NCBI RefSeq assembly: GCF_913060805.1
Contig: NZ_CAJXTC010000006.1
Coordinates: 62,001 to 126,000, forward strand
Length of the DNA stretch: 64,000 nucleotides
Direction of reading: 5' to 3'
DNA from: an uncultured Draconibacterium sp.
GTDB taxonomy: Bacteria > Bacteroidota > Bacteroidia > Bacteroidales > Prolixibacteraceae
This document shows, in pieces, positions 19,701 through 27,252 of the stretch. The position numbers were made by a program, and so were the translations under genes. The notes beneath the pieces are model-generated. The model was not told the origin of the DNA. It made no database searches and saw only the letters and a list, made by a program, of their open reading frames with translations. The number at the start of each line of letters is the position of its first letter. Position 1 is the first letter of the stretch.

Positions 19701-19943
19701 AGCATCAGAAGGAACAGATAGTGAGAAGTTACCATCTAAATCGGTGATGGTACCGTTTGTAGTTCCTTTTTGTTGAATGGTTGCGCCCGGAAGCGGTTCT
19801 CCGTTTTCGTCAACGATTTTACCATTTACTGTTATGTTGTCTTGTTGAGCCATCGCCACCTGGTCGGCAGTACCGTTACCTTCTGCGTATGTTGCCGTTG
19901 AAAATGCCAGCAACCCCAACAGGATTAAAAATAAATATTTCAT
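16746..19943 (-). CDS. SusC-family TonB-dependent transporter without STN domain (arabinan operon)
   Basis: A 1065-residue SusC/RagA importer. I place the start at the ATG at 19943 (MKYLFLILLGLLAFSTATYA, a good signal peptide); the open frame runs 12 codons further into the upstream gene. Right after the signal comes a carboxypeptidase-D-like domain (NGKIVDENGEPLPGATIQQK, about 40-120), then the plug with VVVGYGTQRKVDLTGSV and YGSRAANGVVIITTKQG, then the barrel ending SMMFGVNFSF. Unlike the three other SusC proteins in this window it has no STN domain. That fits control by the hybrid two-component regulator rather than by a sigma/FecR pair. Confidence 0.95.
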   Translation of the reverse strand: MKYLFLILLGLLAFSTATYAEGNGTADQVAMAQQDNITVNGKIVDENGEPLPGATIQQKGTTNGTITDLDGNFSLSVPSDATLSISFIGYKSIEVAVEGKTQIGNITLAPDMIGLDQVVVVGYGTQRKVDLTGSVAIVDTEEMKKVSNSNISTMLQGKVSGVQITSDGQPGADPTVRIRGIGSFGSTAPLYVVDGVPMGTTIRDFSPNDIETLQVLKDAAAAAIYGSRAANGVVIITTKQGKKNQAMKIDYKGYFGIDKVQEGVYDVMDASQYGQYVTMAYNNSDMDVPAGYNPTSDKYLDPSVVNTDWFNEAFKTGIRQNHNINLSGGGENNTYNIALDYYSQEGTMEGAGPNFERYTARVNNTMDVKFIKIKTNIVYSHSDQDNMSLSNANEYVQGLYGAQYPVMASALLTPPSIKAYDESTWVLDDKISAASEYNYDSYGYGTYYDDVHGDLRVTNLLLTNNLLERNSQVDRVVASGSANVDLLDMVGQANENHNLSYNLNLSYSQTTAKDFTFVPAFIQSTTNYLSKSNETLSQGYRKYTDALIENTINYDGKFGRHHVNVLAGQTFQRELYHTLAAKGVNLPEPYYLQINNAEETSGNSYESEHVLASYIGRINYNFDDKYLLSATVRRDGSSRLSSEDRWDWFPSISGGWRIEREDFFDIDESIINLLKVRGSYGELGNENIGEYQYMDVMSRGNYTYSFDNNKVTGSAISNYVNTGIMWEKKKTIDFGLDLGMFNNKLEFTFDWYKSTSEDLLYSVAVPTNAGATNATVTMNAATMENSGLEFLVAYHNHQNAVKFDLTANLSTLNNEVKKLGVSGEPRTDGNSRTEVGREVGSFYGYVYEGIFQSQEEIDNRINSEGGYINQPGAQPGDVAYADLNNDGEITNEDQTYLGSGLPDFNFGFNARAEWKGLDLSVATHGAAGFKAVDFVDVTLHSSYGALNKSTDLLNAWTPDNTNTDVPRIAYKSAGSITNDMFSQRYIQDASYLKIANIELGYNMPDSWFGGYISGVRVYASAQNVATLSKYKGYNVDFAGGTFTPGYNYASYPTPRSMMFGVNFSF

Positions 19944-19968
19944 GTTTAAATATGTTTTATCAAAGTGA

Positions 19969-21666
19969 TTATTCAACAATTACGATATAAGATCCTTCCA
20001 GCACAATTGCAGTATTCAAATCAGAGCTGTCTACCGTTATTCCTGCATATTCCTGGAAATGTGTTTCGCCGGTGGCATAAGTAACATCGTAACGAATGTC
20101 GGCAGTGTTGTCGCCGTTATTGGTTACAGTGATCTCAATTAGTGATCCGCTAATGCTTGCACCAAAAATGTCGAAGTTCCAGTCGTTTGTATTAGTTGAT
20201 GTAGCATAACCGTCGCCCCAACCGAAGTTGTCCATACGAACTACACCGTATTCAGTCATGTCAGCTTTGCGAAGAATTGTACTCGGGCTGTTCCAGTTGT
20301 TAACACCATTCGAGTAAGCATACATTTTAATTGTTGTGCTTTCGCCTGATGGAACCGCGTAATCTTCAGAGAACTGTGTCCACCATCCGGTAGAGAAGTC
20401 GTAAGCACCTACCTGGCCAATACCTTTAGTAAGCGTAAGCGGGCATGTAGTAGTAACTGTGTTTGTTGCACCAACATACGATATAACTGCTTCCTGAGCA
20501 CCTTCGGCTGCCGGAATTGTGCTAAACTGAAGTGATTCGTTCGATAATACACCGGTTGTTCCGTCGGAATAGGTAGCTGTAACAACCAATCCTCTGGTGT
20601 TGAATATGATATCCATTGTGTCGGTGTAGAAATAGTATTCAGTAATATTTGGTAATGTAGTAACCTCAAGAGCAGTAACCGAGTTGGTAACTTCCAAAGT
20701 ATATAAGGTTGTTACAGGCTCGCTCAATTCGCCTTGTTTGGTTTTGTTGTAAGCTACAATAACTGTCTTTTCTCCAAGAGTTGTCATATCAGGAATTACC
20801 GAGAAAGTAATATCTGTAGTGTCAACTTCTTCAGACGATCCGTCGGCGTAAGTAACAGTTGCTACTGCATTTCCCCAGAAATCTTCGTTGCCAATTTCAA
20901 CAAATTCAGGTGTTCCTGTAACCGAAATCGAAACCGGTGCAACATCTTCAACAACAGTTATCTCAGAAGGTAAAAGGTATGCTTCTTTCATCTCGAACCA
21001 GCTGCCATCAGTAATTAGGTAAGCATAAATATCGGCAGTTGCTGATACCGGTTGTTGGTAAGTCATGGTTAATACTGTACCGTTAGTTCCTTCAGCAACG
21101 GCTGTAACAAATGCGTTACCGGTAACTGAGTGGTCAATTTCCAGTGTAACATAAGCGCCTTGCATGGTTTCGCGGAAGTCATTCCAAATGTCGTCATCGC
21201 CATCGGTATCAGGATAATCCTGCGATACCAATCCTAAATCGAAATCATCGTTACCCCAGCCGTAAGCATCAGAACGAAGAACGAAATATTGTTCAAAACC
21301 ATCGGCATCACGATCATCCATATTTGCTACAGCAAGGTTCCAGTTGTTCCAGTTATTAACTCCGGAGCCGTGGTTCACAAATTCTAAATGCAACAGTTTG
21401 TTTGTAGGAATGCCAAAGTAATCAGAGACTACAGTGTTCCATCCGGAACTGTTATCCTCCGCTCCAACTATTGGTGTAATGATGTTAAGGTAAGTAGTGT
21501 CTCCTGTGTTTACACTTGCTTTCGCATCTGCGATTGAGTCGATCCGGCTCTGCAAGTCAGATGGCGCATCAATTGAATAAGTCTCCAATTGCTCGCAACT
21601 AACCAGGCCAAACGCTGCCAAAACTGCTACGCATAAAGCGTATCTTATCAGTTTAGTTGTCTTCAT
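19969..21666 (-). CDS. Surface lipoprotein with duplicated glycan-binding-like module and two Ig-like domains
   Basis: A 565-residue lipoprotein starting at the ATG at 21666 (MKTTKLIRYALCVAVL, Cys24); an upstream in-frame ATG adds only 8 non-signal residues. The N-terminal module (about 55-235) and the C-terminal module (about 420-565) look alike: both have GVNNWN, an aromatic VLR/VVRMD segment with GWGxD or GWGDG, and a DFDLG/NFDIFGAS-type stretch before a beta-strand-rich end. Between them are two Ig-like repeats, seen as ATVTYADGSSEEVD and ATYSDGTTGVLS. It is the first gene of the SusC/SusD/GH43 operon, a place where surface glycan-binding proteins are found in other loci. I do not know a named family for the repeated module; carbohydrate binding is inferred. 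Confidence 0.72.
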   Translation of the reverse strand: MKTTKLIRYALCVAVLAAFGLVSCEQLETYSIDAPSDLQSRIDSIADAKASVNTGDTTYLNIITPIVGAEDNSSGWNTVVSDYFGIPTNKLLHLEFVNHGSGVNNWNNWNLAVANMDDRDADGFEQYFVLRSDAYGWGNDDFDLGLVSQDYPDTDGDDDIWNDFRETMQGAYVTLEIDHSVTGNAFVTAVAEGTNGTVLTMTYQQPVSATADIYAYLITDGSWFEMKEAYLLPSEITVVEDVAPVSISVTGTPEFVEIGNEDFWGNAVATVTYADGSSEEVDTTDITFSVIPDMTTLGEKTVIVAYNKTKQGELSEPVTTLYTLEVTNSVTALEVTTLPNITEYYFYTDTMDIIFNTRGLVVTATYSDGTTGVLSNESLQFSTIPAAEGAQEAVISYVGATNTVTTTCPLTLTKGIGQVGAYDFSTGWWTQFSEDYAVPSGESTTIKMYAYSNGVNNWNSPSTILRKADMTEYGVVRMDNFGWGDGYATSTNTNDWNFDIFGASISGSLIEITVTNNGDNTADIRYDVTYATGETHFQEYAGITVDSSDLNTAIVLEGSYIVIVE

Positions 21667-22004
21667 AAAATTAAATTTGATTAAATACATTTTTGTTGAT
21701 TATAAAGTATTGTTCATAAAACTTTCGTGGTATAATATTCTAACAGATCTTGCTATAAAGTATTGATAGACTGAAGTGTTAAAATCGAGCCCAGTGCACA
21801 CTTTGCAGTTTATGTTCCGTGTAGTGTACTTTTTTCAACTTTGCTAAATCCGGGAAGTGAATTGCTCCGGTTGCGGAATACGGCACCGGTTAAGGTGCGT
21901 TGTGCAAAACTTGTGTCTGAAGAAAACAGAGACAGGCGCACAATTAGATAAGTTAAGTTCTTTTTCATAATTAATTAAATTGGTTTACACGTAATTTCTG
22001 TTTG
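21667..22004 (-). promoter_or_regulatory. Long leader upstream of the arabinan SusC/SusD operon
   Basis: The 445-bp gap between the hybrid-regulator gene and the lipoprotein gene holds no credible open frame. If transcription begins just after the -7-like element at 22,005-22,012, the mRNA has a leader of roughly 330 nt. Several partly complementary stretches occur, for instance GCACAA/TTGTGC around 21,900-21,945, but I saw no known riboswitch. Confidence 0.4.
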
Positions 22005-22061
22005 TAAAACTACGTAAGACCCGTGGGAGCCGGGTGGACAATTTAATATGCTTAGTGGACG
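22005..22061 (-). promoter_or_regulatory. Candidate hybrid-regulator operator and promoter of the SusC/SusD arabinan operon
   Basis: Read on the minus strand, CGTCCAC (22061-22055) and TGTCCAC (22040-22034) form a direct repeat with a 21-bp step. The nearer site continues as TGTCCACCCGG, sharing CCACCCGG with the farther site at the GH43 operon promoter. Exactly 28 bp after the first base of the nearer site is TAGTTTTA (22012-22005), one mismatch from TAnnTTTG. The adjacent regulator gene is transcribed toward this operator. Confidence 0.62.
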
Positions 22062-22111
22062 ATTGTGGAAATCTGTTTTTAGCGTGTGTTTTCGGTGCTT
22101 TTGGCTGGTGT

Positions 22112-25100
22112 TCAGGCCTTTTTAGTGTAGTCGCTTGGGCTTATTCCGTAGAACTTTTTGAAGATGCGACTGAAGTATTTTGGGTCGTTAAAGCCGGTTT
22201 TAAAGGCAATTTCAGAAATCGATTGATCGGTTGTTTTAATCAGTTCAACCGATTTTTTCAGTTTGTAGGAGTTAATAAAATCGGTAATGTTGAGGTCGGT
22301 TAATGCCTTTATTTTTTTGTACAATAAGCTTCGGCTTACAAACATTTCGCGCGCAAATTGTTCCACCGAAAAGTTGGGTTCGGCATAATTTTTCTCCAAA
22401 ACCTGGTAGGCTTTTGTTATGAACTCCTCGTCTAATTTGTTCGACGAAAACTTATCGGGAGCCACCGGTTCAGGGCTGCTAAAACTATTTTTAATTTTTC
22501 GGCGCGACTCGATAATGTTGCGCATTTTTATCTCAAGAATCTGCAGGTTGAACGGTTTTGGAATGTAGTCGTCGGCACCGGTTTCCAATCCTTCAATCCA
22601 GCTTTCCACCATATTTTTTGCCGTTAGCAGAATAATCGGGATGTGGCTGGTTTGAATGTTCTTTTTCAGTCGGCTGCACAATTCAATGCCGTCCATAACC
22701 GGCATCATTACATCGCTGATAATTAATTCGGGCGAATATTTTTTGGCCATTTCCAAGCCAATTTTTCCGTTTTCGGCACCCAAAACCCGGTAGTCCGATC
22801 GCAGCGTTTGCAGCAAGAAACTGCGTAAATCGAAATTGTCCTCCACAATTAATATGGTAGGTTTTGTTTTGTTGCTCGGTGTAACTTCGTCCAGTTCGTA
22901 GTTGGTGTTACGCGCCACAATATGCTCACTTAATACATTCACCCGGCCTTCGAGGTTGATTTCGGTTGGCACGCTGGTTTCGTTAATCTGGTCGCTTTCA
23001 AAACGGTCTTTCGAATAAGGCATGTAAACGGTAAACGTACTGCCTTTCCGGGGTTCGCTTTCCACTTTAATTTCGCCATTTAGTGCTTGCACAATTTCGT
23101 AGGTAAGCGCCAACCCAATTCCCGAGCTGGTAAAATCGGTTTGTTTTCCCGATTCAACATCTTTATAAAATCGGTTAAAAATGTGCGGCATATGTTCTTC
23201 GGAGATTCCGCGTCCGGTATCGATAACACTGATGGCCACAAACGGAGCATCAATACCATCTTTCCGGTCTTTTGTAATCTTCTCCACTTTTAAGGTGATT
23301 GAACCCGAAGCCGGCGTGTTTTTAAAGGCGTTGGAAAGCAGGTTGTAAAATACGTTCTCTACTTTCTCGGCATCAAACCAGGTTTCTTCTTCTATGTCGG
23401 TTTCAACAAAGTGGTAGTTAATTTTCTGGTGCTCGGCCAGGTCTTTAAACGACTCGAAAATACCGTGTAAAAATTCCTGCAGGTTGCCTTTGCTCACATT
23501 CAGTTTTAGTTTTCCGGTTTCAATGCGGCGGAAGTACAGCAACTGGTTAATAAGGTGCAGCAAACGCTGTGCGTTGCGGTTAATAATGTTCAGCGTATTT
23601 TGCGTGTTGGCGTCGGCTTTCATGTTTTTCATTAACTGCTCAAGCGGGTCGATAATAAGCGTTAACGGTGTGCGGAATTCGTGCGAAATATTGGTAAAAA
23701 ACCGCAGACGCAACTGGTTTACCAGCTTTACTTTTTCGTTCAGCTCAATTACTTCGTCGCGTTGTTTGGCAATTTGCTGGTTTTGTTTCTCCAGCTCTTC
23801 TTTTTGCTCCTCGATTTTAAAAGTACGTTCGCGCACCTGCACTTCCAGCTTGCGTTTTTGCTCTTTCAGGAATTGCGTACGGTAGCGAATGTAGATTAAA
23901 ACCATGGTGATGATAAACATTATCGCCAGCATCTGAAACCAGGCAGTTTCCCAAAACGGAGGAACAATGGTTATGGTGAGTGCGGTGTAATTCTCCGACC
24001 AGATTCCATCGCTGTTGGCCGCTTTTACCTTAAAAACATACTGCCCGCCGGAGAGGTTGGTATAGTTGGCAAAACGGCGGTTCGACGAAACTTCAACCCA
24101 GTCCTGATCTACGCCCTCCATTTGATAAGCGTATTCTATTTTGCCCGGCTGAAAATAGTCGAGCGCCGAAAACTCGATGGAGAAAACAGCATCTTTGTAG
24201 GAGAGTTCGATCTTGTTGGTTTCGCTTATTGGCGCATCTAAAATTACCTTCGAATGGTATTTCTCGCCAATAACAACCGGCTCGCTAAACACCGAAAACT
24301 GTGTAAATACCGGCTGCGGAATATTCGGGTACGATTCAAATTCGGCCGGGTTGAAATAGTTCAATCCATCAACGCCACCAAAATATAAATTGCCACGATC
24401 GTCGGAGCAGGAGGCCGACCAGTAAAACTGATCGCTCAATAATCCATCGCTCGAGTAGTAGTTTTGGAAGTTTTCCTCAATCGGATCAAATCTCGACAAG
24501 CCGTTATCGGTTGAAATCCACAGATTCCCTTCAGAATCTTCCTCAATGCCATAGGCAACGTTGTTACACAATCCGTTTTGTTGATTGTAACTAATAAAAC
24601 CGCCACCACTCCCGTTTTCGGTGTATTTACAGATGCCGTTTCCGTAGGTGCCAATCCAGATGGTTCCGTCGTGGGCTTCAAAAAATGAGGTGACATAATT
24701 ACCGGCCAACGAAGCTGAATCGGTTGGATCAGTTAAGTATTTTTCGAAACCGATTTCTTCGGTATTTTCGTTAAGCGCCAAAAGTTCGGAGCGCTTAAAC
24801 CGGTACAAACCATTTTCGGTTCCTACCCAAACTCTGTTTTGGCTGTCGGTTAAAAGACATCCAATTTCGAGTGGCTCATCGATGTTCATTTTTTCGTGAA
24901 CATGCAGGAAAATATTTTCTTCAGGATCGTAAATGTCAAGTCCGCCGCGGGTTCCAATTAATATGTGTTCGTTATCGAGGTACTCGAGACTTGAAATAAA
25001 ACTGCTGCACAAACTTTTGTTGTCGCCGGGTACGTTTACCGAAACTTCGAAACGATTTTGCCGCTCCGAGAGCAACTTGTTCAATCCGCCTCCCCAGGTA

Positions 25101-26398
25101 CCAACAAGCAGGTGGTTTTGGTGGTCGCGGATAAACGAGGTTACAAAGTTGCTGTTTATACTTTGCGGGTTATCGTCCGATTGCTCGAAATGGATCGTTT
25201 TCCGCCCGTTGTTGCTAATGCGGTTTACTCCGCCACCGGCTGTTCCCACCCACAAAACATCGTTTTCGGTAAAAACCGAGTTAATGGTGTTGTGGCTTAT
25301 AGAATTCGGATTGGAAGCTTCGTGAGTAAGCGCATTAAATGGCTTTTGGTAGGTGTTGTAATGGTTAATACCTCCTTTTTCGGTACCGATCCAAATGTTG
25401 CCCAGTTTGTCGGCATACAGCGAATTGATAAAAGGATTGTTCAGGTATTCGCGTTCCTCGCTACTTGTTGGCAGGCTTGTAAAACGCTGAGTGGCCGGAT
25501 TATAAAAATTCAATCCTCCCAGTGTGCCAACCATTATTATTCCGTTGCGGTCTTCAATAATATCGTAAACCGACAGGTGATTCAGGTCGTTTGGATTGTT
25601 GTTATCGGCGCCGTAGTAAGTAAGATCGAGCGTGCTGGTGCTGTAATGGTACAAACCAACATCGATGGTGCCCAGCCAAATATCGCCTCTTCGGTCGGCA
25701 AGAATGGTAAGTATGTTTAACCCGCCAATATTGCTGATGTCTTCATAAAGTCGTTCCCAAAGCGGTTTGAGTTTTCCACCCGATAAGTTAATAACCGATA
25801 AACCGTTGTTGGTGCCGGCCAGTAAATAATTGTCGGGCAACAGGCATAAGTTATTTACATTTTTATCGGTAAGCTGGTTTTCAAAAACCGACTCAACCGA
25901 TGATGCGGTCTGTCCTTCGTTTTCAATTTTCCAGATGCCGCTGCCGGCTGTTGCCGCCCAAAGTGTATTGTTTTTGTCGTTTATAATGTGGGTAATGGAA
26001 ATGCCACCAAGTTTTTCAGTTAAAAGCCGTATTTCGGTAAACTTCATCAGCGAGTAGTCGAAAAAGGCCAATCCTTTATTGGTACCCACCCAAAGGTTTC
26101 CGTTTTGGTCTTCGCAAAGTGTTTGTATAAAGTTTCCGGGAAGCCATTCCTCCTGCTGGCTCTGAAAGATCTGAAAAGTATACCCATCAAAACGGCACAG
26201 CCCGTTCCAGGTGCCAAACCACATAAATCCTTTGCTGTCTTTTAAAATACAGTCGATGGTGTTTTGTGGCAGTCCTTCGTTGGTGGTGAGATAATTCAGG
26301 CGGGGCTGTTCGAGTATTACCCCCGATTGCGCATGGCTATTCAGTCCTATCTGAAAAAGGAGGATTAGAAGAATACCATATTTTAAAACGGTTTGCAT
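22112..26398 (-). CDS. Hybrid two-component system sensor/regulator (HTCS), arabinan type
   Basis: A 1428-residue one-protein two-component system. It has a signal peptide (residues 1-24, ending NSHAQ). Next is a periplasmic sensor made of many Reg_prop propeller repeats (W-x-GT/N-x-G-L-type motifs, about 35-720) and a Y_Y_Y domain (about 730-800, EYAYQMEGVDQDW). A membrane helix lies near 820-840, a coiled coil at about 845-890, then HisKA (TNISHEFRTPLTL, His near 902) and an HATPase domain with GRGISEEH and SSGIGLALTYEIV. The receiver begins TILIVEDNFDLR, with phospho-acceptor Asp near 1228 in ISDVMMPVMDG. The C-terminal AraC-type helix-turn-helix is at about 1335-1425 (SISEIAFKTGFNDPKYFSRIFKK). 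Its position upstream of the arabinan operon and the shared operators suggest it activates three operons. Confidence 0.95.
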   Translation of the reverse strand: MQTVLKYGILLILLFQIGLNSHAQSGVILEQPRLNYLTTNEGLPQNTIDCILKDSKGFMWFGTWNGLCRFDGYTFQIFQSQQEEWLPGNFIQTLCEDQNGNLWVGTNKGLAFFDYSLMKFTEIRLLTEKLGGISITHIINDKNNTLWAATAGSGIWKIENEGQTASSVESVFENQLTDKNVNNLCLLPDNYLLAGTNNGLSVINLSGGKLKPLWERLYEDISNIGGLNILTILADRRGDIWLGTIDVGLYHYSTSTLDLTYYGADNNNPNDLNHLSVYDIIEDRNGIIMVGTLGGLNFYNPATQRFTSLPTSSEEREYLNNPFINSLYADKLGNIWIGTEKGGINHYNTYQKPFNALTHEASNPNSISHNTINSVFTENDVLWVGTAGGGVNRISNNGRKTIHFEQSDDNPQSINSNFVTSFIRDHQNHLLVGTWGGGLNKLLSERQNRFEVSVNVPGDNKSLCSSFISSLEYLDNEHILIGTRGGLDIYDPEENIFLHVHEKMNIDEPLEIGCLLTDSQNRVWVGTENGLYRFKRSELLALNENTEEIGFEKYLTDPTDSASLAGNYVTSFFEAHDGTIWIGTYGNGICKYTENGSGGGFISYNQQNGLCNNVAYGIEEDSEGNLWISTDNGLSRFDPIEENFQNYYSSDGLLSDQFYWSASCSDDRGNLYFGGVDGLNYFNPAEFESYPNIPQPVFTQFSVFSEPVVIGEKYHSKVILDAPISETNKIELSYKDAVFSIEFSALDYFQPGKIEYAYQMEGVDQDWVEVSSNRRFANYTNLSGGQYVFKVKAANSDGIWSENYTALTITIVPPFWETAWFQMLAIMFIITMVLIYIRYRTQFLKEQKRKLEVQVRERTFKIEEQKEELEKQNQQIAKQRDEVIELNEKVKLVNQLRLRFFTNISHEFRTPLTLIIDPLEQLMKNMKADANTQNTLNIINRNAQRLLHLINQLLYFRRIETGKLKLNVSKGNLQEFLHGIFESFKDLAEHQKINYHFVETDIEEETWFDAEKVENVFYNLLSNAFKNTPASGSITLKVEKITKDRKDGIDAPFVAISVIDTGRGISEEHMPHIFNRFYKDVESGKQTDFTSSGIGLALTYEIVQALNGEIKVESEPRKGSTFTVYMPYSKDRFESDQINETSVPTEINLEGRVNVLSEHIVARNTNYELDEVTPSNKTKPTILIVEDNFDLRSFLLQTLRSDYRVLGAENGKIGLEMAKKYSPELIISDVMMPVMDGIELCSRLKKNIQTSHIPIILLTAKNMVESWIEGLETGADDYIPKPFNLQILEIKMRNIIESRRKIKNSFSSPEPVAPDKFSSNKLDEEFITKAYQVLEKNYAEPNFSVEQFAREMFVSRSLLYKKIKALTDLNITDFINSYKLKKSVELIKTTDQSISEIAFKTGFNDPKYFSRIFKKFYGISPSDYTKKA

Positions 26399-26421
26399 AA
26401 GCCCTGCTACATGTATCGCTA

Positions 26422-26452
26422 CAAAACTATGTATTTAAATAGGATTGGGCAA
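26422..26452 (-). promoter_or_regulatory. Promoter of the hybrid regulator gene
   Basis: On the minus strand TAGTTTTG (26429-26422) matches TAnnTTTG exactly and is preceded by TTG (26452-26450) with a 20-bp spacer. The expected start of transcription is about 17 nt before the ATG, so the leader is short. No operator-like repeat lies upstream, which suits basal expression of a sensor. Confidence 0.6.
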
Positions 26453-26510
26453 GATATGTAGTTCTGGTAATCATTCAAAACGATTTTGCAGAACAGCGTT
26501 GAATAAATAA

Positions 26511-26543
26511 TTTGGATTTTCGGATTAAACAATGTTATTTTTG
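26511..26543 (+). promoter_or_regulatory. Promoter of the second ECF sigma gene
   Basis: TTTG at 26511-26514, a 21-bp spacer and TATTTTTG at 26536-26543 (exact TAnnTTTG). Transcription would start near 26,550, only a few bases to about 15 nt before the GTG start codon at 26,564. It is divergent from the hybrid-regulator promoter, about 60 bp away. Confidence 0.55.
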
Positions 26544-26563
26544 TTTCAATCAAACTATTCTAC

Positions 26564-27112
26564 GTGGATCGACTAAAGTTGTGGAAAGATATTCAGAGCG
26601 GCGATGTAAACGCATTGCACGATTTGCACAAACGGTATTTTCATCCGATGTGTTTGTTTGCGTTTAAATCAATCAACGATCACCAACAGGTTGAGCACAT
26701 CGTTTCGGATTGTTTTTTGAAGATCTGGAAAAACAGAAAGCGCATTGAAATAAAATCTTCGCTTGAATCGTATCTGTATCAAATTCTGCGAAATGCCATT
26801 ATCGATTATCACCGGGCAAAACACGATAACACCATTTCTTTTGATCAGATTCCGGATATTCCCGACGAGGCGGAAGTGAACAACGAACAGCGCTATGCAA
26901 AATTATACACTGCCATTTCGCGATTGCCCGAAAAACGCCGGCAAATTTTAGAACTCGCCATTTTTGAATCGTGCACTTACCAGGAAATTGCCGAAAAGCT
27001 CGGTATCACAAAAAATACGGTAAAAACGCAGATGGTTCGTGCCTACGGGTTTTTAAAAGAATCGCTGGATCCCGTCGACTTCTTCTTTTTCTGTTTCCTG
27101 AAGAAAATTTAA
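26564..27112 (+). CDS. ECF RNA polymerase sigma factor (cassette C), GTG start
   Basis: A 182-residue ECF sigma-70 factor. Region 2 is at about 18-85 (LHKRYFHPMCLFAFKS ... IVSDCFLKIWKNRKRIEIKS) and region 4 at about 118-165 with YQEIAEKLGITKNTVKTQM. The start is GTG at 26564; the nearest upstream ATG (26532) is out of frame. The C-terminus is hydrophobic (DPVDFFFFCFLKKI), like the tails of the two other ECF factors in this window. It opens a cassette with FecR, STN-type SusC and SusD and is divergent from the hybrid regulator. Confidence 0.93.
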   Translation: MDRLKLWKDIQSGDVNALHDLHKRYFHPMCLFAFKSINDHQQVEHIVSDCFLKIWKNRKRIEIKSSLESYLYQILRNAIIDYHRAKHDNTISFDQIPDIPDEAEVNNEQRYAKLYTAISRLPEKRRQILELAIFESCTYQEIAEKLGITKNTVKTQMVRAYGFLKESLDPVDFFFFCFLKKI

Positions 27113-27208
27113 AATATTCACTTTTCCTGTCACCCTTTCACCAACTTTTCTTCGTCATACTATTGCGAATACGTTTTTTATAGATTAGTTTGGTTAGGTA
27201 GGATTTAT

Positions 27209-27239
27209 AAGAGCAGCAGCAAAAACAACTGTTGCTCTT
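27209..27239 (+). promoter_or_regulatory. Hairpin between sigma and FecR genes (cassette C)
   Basis: A 10- to 11-bp stem with one G-T pair and a 9-nt A-rich loop (27209-27219 with 27229-27239), followed by TTTAAAAAAAG, ending 13 nt before the FecR start codon. It may partly terminate transcription or hide the FecR start region and so set the sigma to anti-sigma ratio. That role is inference. Confidence 0.45.
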
Positions 27240-27252
27240 TAAAAAAAGTTAG

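Noticed and set aside
25058-25720. Plus-strand open frame of 220 codons
   Set aside because: Lies wholly antisense within the propeller repeats of the hybrid regulator; no protein-like domain.
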